From the NCBI RefSeq assembly GCF_001693275.1, contig NZ_CP016482.1:124001-188000 (forward strand): DNA of 64,000 nucleotides. The letters run 5' to 3'. Source of the DNA: Picosynechococcus sp. PCC 7117 (GTDB taxonomy: Bacteria; Cyanobacteriota; Cyanobacteriia; Cyanobacteriales; MRBY01). The notes beneath the pieces were generated by a model, which was not told the DNA's origin, searched no databases, and saw only the letters and a list, made by a program, of their open reading frames with translations. The position numbers and the translations under genes are program-made. Every line of letters begins with the position of its first letter. The stretch's first letter is position 1. Below are positions 15,948 to 24,962 of the stretch, piece after piece.

Positions 15948-18395
15948 TTAATGTCGGACAAAATTATGGCTTGTTTGAATTTTGGAAAACTCTGAAAAAA
16001 AGGTGTGTTTTTCTAAAATCATCAAAGTTGCTTTTTTGTGGGGTAGCTTAACTGTGTCATAGATTTTAAAACCCATATTAGTTAAAAGAGGGATTAAAAT
16101 TCGATTTTTGGCGTCAGGTTCAATAATAATTCGCTCCGTATCATAGGTTTTAAAAGCAAACTGAAACGATGCCCGAAAGATCGGTATAAGATATTCAGGG
16201 GTCAAATGACGTCTTTCACCTATGGCAATGTGCCCACCAATATCAGATTTTTGATAGGGATAAAAATGGCGAATATTATCTGCTGCGACCTGATAAAAAA
16301 TACCATAACAAATAGGTTCCCCTTCCAAAGAAGTAATTACCAAATCCTTTTGGATTGCTGTAAGAGATTTTCTCAGGAACTTCTGAAATTCTGTAAATGA
16401 AAGATTAAGCTTCCAAAAAGGAACCAAATGTCTTTGGTGCATCCAGTTAAAAATACGTTCTAAATCTTGCCCATAATCAACAGTACGGATAGAGGCTGTC
16501 TTGTTATATTGCGCATCATAGTAATCAAAAGGAGTTGTTAAGGCTGCTTGAAACTTTTTTTTTCGAGCAATTAACTGATCATAATCTGCATCGTGCAATA
16601 CGGTATGCAAAGCGTTATTGACCTTTCCATAAGCAGCAGCATGGGGGCGATCGCTGTCGTCGTTATAGCCGTAGGTAATTAAACGATTACGGTTTAAACA
16701 GAGCTTTGTAAATTTTGGAGCCAAAAGATTAAACAACTCAAAACGATCTTGAAGCTGTGGAAATTTCTCTTGGTAATTCAGAATGGCTTGTCGTACTTGC
16801 CGCCAGAATTTTACTTCGGGATAGCAAATATGTTGATCTAAAAGGTCAGAAAGATAACGATGGTGACAAATAAATAAGCCTGCAAAAATAAACTGACATA
16901 AGCCTTCGGGAGGTTCAGTGAGCAAGACTTCTTTAAGATCTGCAGAAAGATTGAGTAGTTCCGGTAGCGGCTGATCACTGATATTAACATCATCCACAAA
17001 ATCCTTCATCGCAAGGCGACTGGGAATATTATTTTTGAGGACAAGAATTGTATTTTCACCGTGGGGTGAGAACACCGTGCCATATTGATAGAGGTAGTGA
17101 AGTAACGGTGGTAAAACAGTATTGAAAAGACGATCTAACCAATCTTCAAGGGTTAAACCGGACACATCAACTAACTTAAGAATCAGGGGATAACCATCAG
17201 CATCGAGGTGCACTAAAGACGCGAGAGTAACGGGTCTTTCGTCGGGGTCGGTATAGCTCAGAACACTTTCTCGCCAGAGACAACCCAACATTTCTTTGTA
17301 TTGGTAAGGGGCACTGGAAAGTTGCTTGTAGTAATTGTGATTGTAATTTAGACTTGCCACTTCACCGGGCAGAATCATCCGGCATTCTTCACTCAAAAAA
17401 GGATCGTTGGCATGGATAGATTTGATGTACTCGGTAACCTTCGAGGCAATTTGGGTACGCTCATTGGGCAAACCACGATAAACCAACGTATTCAGAATGC
17501 TGAGAGGCAACTTCACATGGCGCTTCTGGCTGTGGCTAGTGTTGACAAATGTCCGGATGGATTGCTGCGGTAGATAGAGATCTTCGCTCTTACCGAGGTA
17601 AACAATCGACTGCAATGCCACCGCTTCACCAAAGATCGGCACAACGATGTTTTTCCATTGCCAATCATGGACGGGCATGAAGTAATACTTAGCTGGCTCT
17701 AAACCACGCTCCTCTAACAGACCACTGAATCTGGCAACCGCTTCAGGAGATAATTCTTCTTCGATTAAACGCTCATACTCAAGATCGGTAACGCCGTTGT
17801 AACTAGACTGCTCGCGGGCGATCGCCAACCAAGTCATCTGGATAGATTGCTTGCTTTCGGGGGCATGTTCTAAATAATCGTCATAACCAAAACCAATGCG
17901 ACCCTTATTAAAAGTAATCCAAGGGTGACCTTCCATTTCCCCTTCCAGCTCGGCATAGTTGAGGTTGAGGAGATCAACATTTTTGCTTTGTTTGCGCTGA
18001 TAAATGTGGGCATCAGCAATCAAAGTATTGGTGAGTTCCTTCAACAAATGGGCGGTTGTTTCACCGGTCATCCCCACTGTTTCATGGATATCTAATGCAA
18101 ACTGAAAGGGGTTAGTTGCAGGTGTCCATTCATCATTTTCGCCGCGATAAATCGACTTTGGATCAACGCGATAACTATCAAACACTCGCAGCTTGGCAGT
18201 AAAGCGATAACCTAATCCATCAGGCAAGTTCAGTTGATAGGTAACAATGTCTTCTTTGTCATCAATAACATCTGGTTTAATGATCTCCTCATACATAAAC
18301 TCCGAGAGCATTTTTGTTAGGAGATTGAGACTAACGGTTTTCCAGATTTCAGGAGTTAAGGCGGCATTCAAAGCTTGAATATTATTCATGATCAT
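15948..18395 (-). CDS. IucA/IucC siderophore synthetase fused to a GNAT-type acyltransferase domain
   Basis: 815 residues. Residues 1 to about 620 form an NRPS-independent siderophore (NIS) synthetase of the IucA/IucC family: MPVHDWQWKN and SFVNTSHSQKR-like (RTFVNTSHSQKRHVKL) motifs for ATP and citrate binding, FSPHGENTILVL, and a C-terminal FhuF-like part. Residues about 630-815 are an IucB/RhbD-like acyltransferase domain (LERIFNWMHQRHLVPFWKLN, then IIIEPDAKN). In this domain the usual acyl-CoA loop (GKG in the stand-alone enzyme) reads HLTPEYL, so substrate or activity probably differs. The synthetase condenses the second hydroxamate arm onto citrate. Compare the stand-alone acyltransferase at 20976-21575. 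Confidence 0.92.
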   Translation of the reverse strand: MIMNNIQALNAALTPEIWKTVSLNLLTKMLSEFMYEEIIKPDVIDDKEDIVTYQLNLPDGLGYRFTAKLRVFDSYRVDPKSIYRGENDEWTPATNPFQFALDIHETVGMTGETTAHLLKELTNTLIADAHIYQRKQSKNVDLLNLNYAELEGEMEGHPWITFNKGRIGFGYDDYLEHAPESKQSIQMTWLAIAREQSSYNGVTDLEYERLIEEELSPEAVARFSGLLEERGLEPAKYYFMPVHDWQWKNIVVPIFGEAVALQSIVYLGKSEDLYLPQQSIRTFVNTSHSQKRHVKLPLSILNTLVYRGLPNERTQIASKVTEYIKSIHANDPFLSEECRMILPGEVASLNYNHNYYKQLSSAPYQYKEMLGCLWRESVLSYTDPDERPVTLASLVHLDADGYPLILKLVDVSGLTLEDWLDRLFNTVLPPLLHYLYQYGTVFSPHGENTILVLKNNIPSRLAMKDFVDDVNISDQPLPELLNLSADLKEVLLTEPPEGLCQFIFAGLFICHHRYLSDLLDQHICYPEVKFWRQVRQAILNYQEKFPQLQDRFELFNLLAPKFTKLCLNRNRLITYGYNDDSDRPHAAAYGKVNNALHTVLHDADYDQLIARKKKFQAALTTPFDYYDAQYNKTASIRTVDYGQDLERIFNWMHQRHLVPFWKLNLSFTEFQKFLRKSLTAIQKDLVITSLEGEPICYGIFYQVAADNIRHFYPYQKSDIGGHIAIGERRHLTPEYLIPIFRASFQFAFKTYDTERIIIEPDAKNRILIPLLTNMGFKIYDTVKLPHKKATLMILEKHTFFSEFSKIQTSHNFVRH

Positions 18396-18436
18396 TAGGT
18401 AAATAAGTTAATTAATAGAAGAAAAAATCTGCTTTT

Positions 18437-19654
18437 TCAAGCATTATGTTGATATCGAGTTATCGTTTTTGCTAACACTGGATGTAATCCGAGTGACCAA
18501 GTATAGGCTAATGTAAATACTGATAAAATACCGGCTAGAATTAAAGGAAAAGCAAGATTATATTGCGCGATGACATAAGAGGCTGTTAAGGGAGATAAAA
18601 CCATACCAATATTAGCAAAAGCAAACATTAAAGTGTAATTAAGAGGAATTTTTTGTGGGTCACTATTGTTAAATAAATAGAGTTCTAAAGCCGCTTGGGT
18701 GACAGCAAGAAAGAAACCATAAACTACTCTCGAAAATACAAACAGCGATAAAGAATTTGTTGACCCTTGGATTAGTAATGTCACTGCCAACAGCAAAGAT
18801 CCCATGGTATAGAGCAATGAAATGCGATGAGGTTTGGCGTAACTGCGGATAAAAGGCAATGCGGCGATCGCCATTAAACTGGGAATGGCAAATAGAATAC
18901 CGCCAGTCGTTAAAGTTGTGCCAAAATAATCTGCCCCAGTGACATAGCTAACAAAATAGGGCCGCACGAGATTGTGAATAAACTGAAACAATAAACAAAT
19001 CACGCCAATAGCTGGGATAAATGCCCAATGGGTTTGCAGAATATCTATCGGTGAATTGTCTGATTTGACTTTTTTAATTGACTGTTTATTTTCAGGTAAT
19101 GCTTCTAAGAAAAACCAACATAGAGCGAATTGCAATATATCTGATAAAGCCACAATAAAAAATGCATTAAGGGGATTTTGAAGCTGAATAATCCAGACTC
19201 CAACGATACTAGAAACAACAATTCCTGTGTGAAAAACAGCCTGGTAAGTTCCGGCCATCATCTCCCGTCTTTCTTCACCACCTAACTGAATAATTAGGGG
19301 ATAAAGAATCACAAAACTACTCCGAAACATTAACAAAATTACTGTGGCGATCGTAAACTGCGTCACATTTTGAGTCAAGGTTATGGCTATGCAAACTAAC
19401 GCAGAACAAATTTGCCCAGAATAAAGTAAAATTTTGATATTTAATCTATTCGAAAAAAATCCCCAAAACGGTGCAGTCAACACTACTGTCACCCGACAAA
19501 TAAAAATATAGAAGCCAGTATAGCTTAAATCTTCAACACCGAATACTTTTTCAAAGAAAACAGGATAAAAAGGTGCGAGTAATACTTCTGAAAAAATATA
19601 AGTAAAGGCACAAACGAATAAGACTGAAATTGAACGATTTAAAGTGTGATTCAT
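18437..19654 (-). CDS. MFS transporter, probable siderophore exporter
   Basis: 405 residues with about twelve hydrophobic segments and the loop between segments 2 and 3 reading FFSNRLNIKILL, as in major facilitator proteins. It is translationally close-coupled: its ATG at 19654 starts 1 bp after the stop of the N-hydroxylase gene and 41 bp separate its end from the synthetase fusion. MFS exporters at this position in NIS siderophore operons commonly secrete the finished siderophore; that role is inference from context. No TonB-dependent receptor or ABC uptake genes are in the window, so import must be encoded elsewhere. Confidence 0.88.
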   Translation of the reverse strand: MNHTLNRSISVLFVCAFTYIFSEVLLAPFYPVFFEKVFGVEDLSYTGFYIFICRVTVVLTAPFWGFFSNRLNIKILLYSGQICSALVCIAITLTQNVTQFTIATVILLMFRSSFVILYPLIIQLGGEERREMMAGTYQAVFHTGIVVSSIVGVWIIQLQNPLNAFFIVALSDILQFALCWFFLEALPENKQSIKKVKSDNSPIDILQTHWAFIPAIGVICLLFQFIHNLVRPYFVSYVTGADYFGTTLTTGGILFAIPSLMAIAALPFIRSYAKPHRISLLYTMGSLLLAVTLLIQGSTNSLSLFVFSRVVYGFFLAVTQAALELYLFNNSDPQKIPLNYTLMFAFANIGMVLSPLTASYVIAQYNLAFPLILAGILSVFTLAYTWSLGLHPVLAKTITRYQHNA

Positions 19655-19655
19655 A

Positions 19656-20957
19656 TCAGCTTACACCGAAGTTTTGGAAGACATTTTTCTGGGCTATCGG
19701 ATAAACTTCTTGACCAAGTAGGGTATTAATAATTACCGAGCTGCGATGGGCACCTAAACCAAGATCTGGGGCACCAATGCCGTGGGTGTGAAGTTCGCCA
19801 TTCTGTACAAAAATTGAATTAGGAATAGATTTTGTGAGAGTAATGCGATAGTTAAAGTCGATGCAGAAGCGGTCTTTATAATCCCACTCGATTAGATCGC
19901 GGATGGGTTTGATAAATTCTGGGACTCGATGCTTATAGCCTGTGGCAAGGACAATGCAATCGGTGTTGTGTTCAAAATAATGATTTTGCTGTACCTGGCG
20001 ATAACCGAGACGATAGCCGTTCTCTGTAACTTCTGCCTCCTTTACCTCCAGAGAGGAGCATAGTTTCACATCTAACTCAGTGCCACCAATAGTTAATTCG
20101 TAGAAGCGATTGTAAATTTGGGCAATTAATTCTGCAGCCATGCCTTTGTACAAAAGATTTTGACCGGAACGAATTTCATCACGTTTTTCGATAGGCAAAT
20201 TGTAAAAATATTCGATGTAATCAGGGGAAAAATATTCGAGACCTAGTTTAGAGTATTCCATGGGAAAAAACCCTGGGGAACGAGTATGCCATTCGAGGTG
20301 ATAACCGCATTCTACTTGAGTATTTAACAGCTCATAAAATGTTTCGCCAGCACTTTGTCCAGAGCCAATTACAGTCACAGACTTTGCATTTTGCCATTGT
20401 TCTTTGCGGTGGAGAAATTCACTAGAATGGAAGATATTATCTTGCTTCCCAAGTTTCTTTAGACAATCAGGAATACTTGCGGTACTACCGACCCCAATTG
20501 CTAAATGTTTCGCGTGATAAGTGATGGCGTTATTGGTTTCATAATCACGAGCTGTCACGGTGAAGTAACCTGCTTCATTCCAGGCGATCGCCTCGACGTT
20601 TTTTCCGAACTGACAGGTATCACCCAACTGCTCGGAAACCCATTGACAATAGTGGTTATATTCTCGGCGATAAATCTTAAATTCCTCAAGGAAATAGAAA
20701 TTATAAAGACGAGAATTTTCGCGGAGATAATTCAGAAATGTAAAACGACTACGGGGATCTGCCATAGTAACTAAATCCGCCAAGAAAGGTACTTGAATTG
20801 TTGCTGATTTAAGTAACAAACCGGAATGCCAATCAAATCGTGGTTTCTGTTCAAGAAATACTGAATTGACTTCAGAAATCGGGTCTAGCAGAGCCGCTAA
20901 ACTTAAATTAAATGGTCCAATACCGACTCCAAGTAAATCATAAATTTGGTTATTCAT
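19656..20957 (-). CDS. Flavin-dependent amine N-hydroxylase (RhbE/IucD-like)
   Basis: 433 residues, the size of lysine/ornithine/diamine N-monooxygenases. It has the FAD-binding start LLGVGIGPFNLSLAALL (residues 9-25), the NADPH-binding motif VIGSGQSAGETFYELL near residue 195, and the ATGYKHRVPEF motif of the family near residue 335. It hydroxylates the terminal amine of 1,3-diaminopropane, giving the hydroxylamine that is then acylated to the iron-binding hydroxamate. The substrate is inferred from the upstream aminotransferase and decarboxylase genes, which together make 1,3-diaminopropane. Confidence 0.95.
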   Translation of the reverse strand: MNNQIYDLLGVGIGPFNLSLAALLDPISEVNSVFLEQKPRFDWHSGLLLKSATIQVPFLADLVTMADPRSRFTFLNYLRENSRLYNFYFLEEFKIYRREYNHYCQWVSEQLGDTCQFGKNVEAIAWNEAGYFTVTARDYETNNAITYHAKHLAIGVGSTASIPDCLKKLGKQDNIFHSSEFLHRKEQWQNAKSVTVIGSGQSAGETFYELLNTQVECGYHLEWHTRSPGFFPMEYSKLGLEYFSPDYIEYFYNLPIEKRDEIRSGQNLLYKGMAAELIAQIYNRFYELTIGGTELDVKLCSSLEVKEAEVTENGYRLGYRQVQQNHYFEHNTDCIVLATGYKHRVPEFIKPIRDLIEWDYKDRFCIDFNYRITLTKSIPNSIFVQNGELHTHGIGAPDLGLGAHRSSVIINTLLGQEVYPIAQKNVFQNFGVS

Positions 20958-20975
20958 TGCTACACTTATTGATTT

Positions 20976-21575
20976 TTATTGATAAAGTTCAGTCAGCGAC
21001 CACATTTGTTCAAACCTTTGGCGATCACAGAACATTAAAGCGCCTGTTTTATCGGGAAGATCAACATTCTTTTGGAACTCAAAACCGCACTTTTTAAAAA
21101 TGTGAATTATCTTGGCATTACGGGCATCTGGTTCTGTCACCGTTTTTGTGGTCGGAGTATGTTGAAACTGGAACATTGTCATCGCTCGTAGTAAAGGTAA
21201 GGCTAAGCCTTTACCAAGAAAATATGGCTCCCCAATTAATAAGTGAATACCTTGATCTGCTTCTTCTGCTGGATAATGTTTACCGAGAATATCGGCGATT
21301 GTCCAGTAAGATTCCCAGTAACTCATTGGTTCATTATTTATACAACCAATGTAAGCAGTTTGATGAGAATCTGCTAGAACTTTCTTCAGGTAAGCTTCAA
21401 TTTTTTCAATAGGCCAGGCCATTTGCCAAAAGGGAATAACATGTTCGTGATTCATCCAGCAATGGATACGCTCTAAGTCCTTTTCTAATGTCATCGGATG
21501 AAAAGAAAGGTATGCTGAAACAGTTTTGTCATAGACTTTATAAACAGGCTGAATTTGAGTCTCTAAACTAGGCAT
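20976..21575 (-). CDS. RhbD/IucB-like N-acyltransferase
   Basis: 199 residues, GNAT fold of the Acetyltransf_8 group that acylates hydroxylamines in siderophore synthesis. Motifs: LERIHCWMNHEHVIPFWQMA, then HLLIGEPYFLGKGLALPLL holding the acyl-CoA phosphate-binding GKG, and TEPDARNAKIIHIFKKCGFE. The ATG at 21575 is preceded by a near-perfect Shine-Dalgarno AAGGAGG inside the end of the upstream synthetase gene, which it overlaps by 8 bp. Its intact CoA loop makes it the best candidate for acetyl transfer to N-hydroxy-diaminopropane. Confidence 0.93.
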   Translation of the reverse strand: MPSLETQIQPVYKVYDKTVSAYLSFHPMTLEKDLERIHCWMNHEHVIPFWQMAWPIEKIEAYLKKVLADSHQTAYIGCINNEPMSYWESYWTIADILGKHYPAEEADQGIHLLIGEPYFLGKGLALPLLRAMTMFQFQHTPTTKTVTEPDARNAKIIHIFKKCGFEFQKNVDLPDKTGALMFCDRQRFEQMWSLTELYQ

Positions 21576-23412
21576 AAACTTCCTCCTTTACACTTGCTTT
21601 CAAGAAATACAAAGGATTTTGGATGTTGATGTAAACTGATTGATTTGCTACAGAACCAACTAGTTCATCCATGTTATTAAAGCGCGTCAAAAGATTGGCT
21701 TTAGTACGGAAGGTTTCTCCTTGCAAATTATCAAGAAGCTGAGAACCTGCTAAATCAAAATCAGCAAATTCAGTGATGGCATTATTCAGTTCTTGAAGGA
21801 GAAGATTTTCATCAACGAGTTCAGCAACACCTAAAGCATTAATGATACCAAAGACATTGTTAATAAAGACGTAATAAACAAGCCGTTCGTCAATTACCTC
21901 ATCAGGGCAAAAAGTTTCACTCTTTTGACTAATCCCTTCAAGGATACCATCTAATTTATCTGTAAAAGATTCGCGGTAATAGTAACCTTGGTTGTCGCGG
22001 TAATAGAAATACTTGGGATAGCCATTCTTAAGCTCTAAAATACTGTTTTGTTGGTGCGCTTCTAGGGCAATGCCATAGGTGAAGTACATCCATAATATTG
22101 GTCTCACTGACAGGGCTAGGTACTGCTTAAACCAATCAACGCTGACTGCTTCCGTAGAGCGATTTTCCTGGTTAGCTAAGGTACGAATAATATTTGCAAG
22201 GCGAGAACTGCTGCCATCAATCGCATCCTGACAAAGACCAATTAAGCAACTGGCATCGGTATTAGCATCAGTGGAATAATTATCTACTTGTTTCGCTTTG
22301 GTTTGAAAGGGATTAGCCCGTAAAATTGTGGCAAAACCTGATTCTTTGCCATCCAGAGGAATCGTGATATAAGCCGGATCACGAATCACTTCAAAATGAG
22401 GGAAATGGGCGCGTAAATCTTCACCGATAGTGCTAGAAAAGATTTTATTCACTTCTAAGCCTCGCTCCAATTCTTTAAAGAGGTTTGCCCGCACTGAATT
22501 AGTGATTTTAATATTAAGAGAAAGTTTCACCATAAAGCGGGCATCTTCGTTGTAGACAGTCCGCACGGAGGATGTAGGTTTAAATTTACGACCTTGCTGT
22601 CCCAAATCTTCCAGCAAACCCTGACTAATGAAATCCTGAACTTTCTCAGAGTGCAGTAACCAGCGACCTTGCCAAGGATGAACAGGCACTAACGCATATT
22701 CGTCGTCGCCACAGTAAGCGGCTTTAAAGTCTTCGGGAACAGTCTCATCATTGCGTAATTCTGTTTTGATTAGCTCGGTGGCGCTGGCTTCTAAGGTAGA
22801 GCCTTCAACGACGATGGATTTGTGGGCGCGGAAATAATGGAGGGCAAATTTCCCTTCTGTTTCTGGAGAATAATCATTCATCTCCTCAGGTAAAAACCCT
22901 TGTCTACTTTTTGGCGTGGGATGCAAGTGATGTCCTAGGATTAAGGATTGCTCTGTTTCACTGAAGTTGCGTTTGAAGTTGTATAGTTCAGAGACATTGG
23001 GCTGTCTGGCTTCGACAAATTGCTGAATGTTGTTGCAGCTTTGGATCATCCTTTCAATTAGCTCGTCATAGGGTTCTGCTGATCCCGTGTTGAGGCTAAG
23101 TTCCTTGAGGAGTAGGGTACTCAGGGTTAAATAATCTAGTTCGAGCAGCTGGTCGCGGGCGGCGCATTTATAGAAGAGCGGAAAGGTAAAGAGGTGGCGA
23201 TCGCTGGGAGACCAGTATTTTACACCTACCAGAATCTCGATATTTTGCTGAGGGAGGGGACAAATAATCGCGGATTTTGCGTCAGTGCGCTCTTTCACTT
23301 GGAAGGTGAGGGGATCATCGGTGGTGAGGGAGTTAAAATTCCCTGTTTCACGTAAATAACAGTTTAAAAAGCTCTGAATTGTTGCTGCTTCGGCAATTTG
23401 TCTACTATTCAT
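21568..23412 (-). CDS. IucA/IucC-family NIS siderophore synthetase (RhbC-like)
   Basis: 614 residues, the usual length of the family. Motifs: GHHLHPTPKSRQGF (residues 165-180, substrate/ATP contact), VPVHPWQGRW, TSSVRTVYNE, KLSLNIKITNSVRAN, and ALEAHQQNSILEL in the C-terminal half. It uses ATP to form the amide between citrate and one diamine arm. The ATG at 23412 overlaps the decarboxylase stop by 4 bp (ATGA), so translation is coupled. Together with the fused synthetase it provides the two condensations needed for a citrate bis-hydroxamate. Confidence 0.95.
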   Translation of the reverse strand: MNSRQIAEAATIQSFLNCYLRETGNFNSLTTDDPLTFQVKERTDAKSAIICPLPQQNIEILVGVKYWSPSDRHLFTFPLFYKCAARDQLLELDYLTLSTLLLKELSLNTGSAEPYDELIERMIQSCNNIQQFVEARQPNVSELYNFKRNFSETEQSLILGHHLHPTPKSRQGFLPEEMNDYSPETEGKFALHYFRAHKSIVVEGSTLEASATELIKTELRNDETVPEDFKAAYCGDDEYALVPVHPWQGRWLLHSEKVQDFISQGLLEDLGQQGRKFKPTSSVRTVYNEDARFMVKLSLNIKITNSVRANLFKELERGLEVNKIFSSTIGEDLRAHFPHFEVIRDPAYITIPLDGKESGFATILRANPFQTKAKQVDNYSTDANTDASCLIGLCQDAIDGSSSRLANIIRTLANQENRSTEAVSVDWFKQYLALSVRPILWMYFTYGIALEAHQQNSILELKNGYPKYFYYRDNQGYYYRESFTDKLDGILEGISQKSETFCPDEVIDERLVYYVFINNVFGIINALGVAELVDENLLLQELNNAITEFADFDLAGSQLLDNLQGETFRTKANLLTRFNNMDELVGSVANQSVYINIQNPLYFLKASVKEEVYA

Positions 23413-24917
23413 TTTTTTTGATAGTCTTGCTCTAATTGTTGACCTAATACTTTGATTTCTGCCAGTAGGGACTGGAGATGTTCAACTTGAGTTAGGGGAT
23501 TTAGGAGGGTGAATTTTAACTGGGTTTTTTGGTGGACTTGGGTTTGGGCAATGACGGCTTTTCCCATCAGCATGAGCTGCTTTGGAATTTGCTGATTAAT
23601 TGCTTCTAAGTTCACTGCGTTTGGGCGATCGCCAACATACCGGAACACCACGGCATTAATGGCAGGATTTTTGGTAACCAACTCAAAACGGCGATCGCCG
23701 TCAATCAATTTCGCGGTAGACTGGGCGAGGTCGATGGTGGTATTAACCATTGCGTCAAAAGCCTCGACCCCAAGCACTTGCAGGGATAACCATAATTTCA
23801 ACGCATCAAATCGCCGCGTCGTTTGAATCGATTTCGTCACCAGATCGGGAATGCCTTGCGCTTCATTAATTTCCGGATTGAGATAATCTGCATTGAGCCG
23901 AATTAAGCTGAAATTTGCCCGATTTTTCAGCAAAAACGCACCACAACTAATAGGCTGATAAAACAGTTTATGGAAATCAACGGTGATCGAATCCGCTTGC
24001 TCGATGCCCGATAATTTGTGGGCGTGCTGCGTACTCAGTTGTAAAGCGCCGCCAAATGCCGCATCAACATGGAACCAAATGCCTTGCGATTGAGCAATTT
24101 GGGCAACTTCTGCGAGGGGGTCAATACTGCCAAAATCAGTAGTACCAGCCGTGCCGACAATCAAGATTGGTCGTAAACCTTGGTCTTGCAGCGCCGTTAA
24201 CTTTCCTTTTAGAGCCGCCGTCTCCATGCAAAAATTTGCATCGACAGACACTGGAATAACAGCATTTTCTCCCAAACCCAATAACGCTGCTCCCTGACGC
24301 ACGGTGAAATGCGCTACTTCCGAACATAAAATTCGAAATGTGGCAGCCTCTGGCGGCAAACCCTGTTTTTGGATCTGCCAATTTAAATGGGTTTTAGCAT
24401 AATTATCCCGAGCCAACAGCAGGCCCATCAAATTAGACTGTGTTCCACCACTGGTAAAAATCCCGTCTGCGTTACTGCCATAACCGAAGGTTTGACAGAG
24501 CCAGTTTGTCAGGTTCTGCTCAAGAATTGTGGCACAGGGACTTTGATCCCATGAATCCATCGACTGATTCGTCGCGCCAATGATCAATTCAGCGGCGATC
24601 GCCGGAATGAGAGGCGGACAATGGAGGTGGGCAATGCAAGTAGGATTTGTTACCGAAATCGTATGGGCCAGCACTTGTGCGAGCTGAGTTTGCAGCTGGG
24701 AGTAATGTTTGGGTGTGAAATCGAGGTAATTATTTTTGTGAAAATTCTCTAACAATTTTTGGGGTGATGCCCCTGAATAGGGTTGCTTACTTTGAGAAAT
24801 ATTCTGAATAAGCAGCTCTTGTGTAAAAGCAATTATCTCAGAATAGTAGTCAATACTTTCTGATTGATGGGTCAGAAAATATTGTTCAAGACGATGGGTC
24901 GCTTGGGAAAGTGCCAT
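23409..24917 (-). CDS. ddc: L-2,4-diaminobutyrate decarboxylase
   Basis: 502 residues, group II PLP-dependent decarboxylase. Seen in order: FTSGGTQSNLMGLLLARD, HVDAAFGGALQLS (the Asp that binds the PLP ring nitrogen), and the PLP-lysine motif SITVDFHKLFYQP. It converts L-2,4-diaminobutyrate to 1,3-diaminopropane, the backbone of schizokinen, rhizobactin and synechobactin. Other group II decarboxylases (tyrosine, glutamate) are similar, but the adjoining aminotransferase and siderophore genes make the diaminobutyrate assignment strong. It is 45 bp downstream of the aminotransferase gene. Confidence 0.94.
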   Translation of the reverse strand: MALSQATHRLEQYFLTHQSESIDYYSEIIAFTQELLIQNISQSKQPYSGASPQKLLENFHKNNYLDFTPKHYSQLQTQLAQVLAHTISVTNPTCIAHLHCPPLIPAIAAELIIGATNQSMDSWDQSPCATILEQNLTNWLCQTFGYGSNADGIFTSGGTQSNLMGLLLARDNYAKTHLNWQIQKQGLPPEAATFRILCSEVAHFTVRQGAALLGLGENAVIPVSVDANFCMETAALKGKLTALQDQGLRPILIVGTAGTTDFGSIDPLAEVAQIAQSQGIWFHVDAAFGGALQLSTQHAHKLSGIEQADSITVDFHKLFYQPISCGAFLLKNRANFSLIRLNADYLNPEINEAQGIPDLVTKSIQTTRRFDALKLWLSLQVLGVEAFDAMVNTTIDLAQSTAKLIDGDRRFELVTKNPAINAVVFRYVGDRPNAVNLEAINQQIPKQLMLMGKAVIAQTQVHQKTQLKFTLLNPLTQVEHLQSLLAEIKVLGQQLEQDYQKK

Positions 24918-24962
24918 ATCAAGTTTGCAAAATAACCGGACTGTAAGAACACTGGCAAAAAA

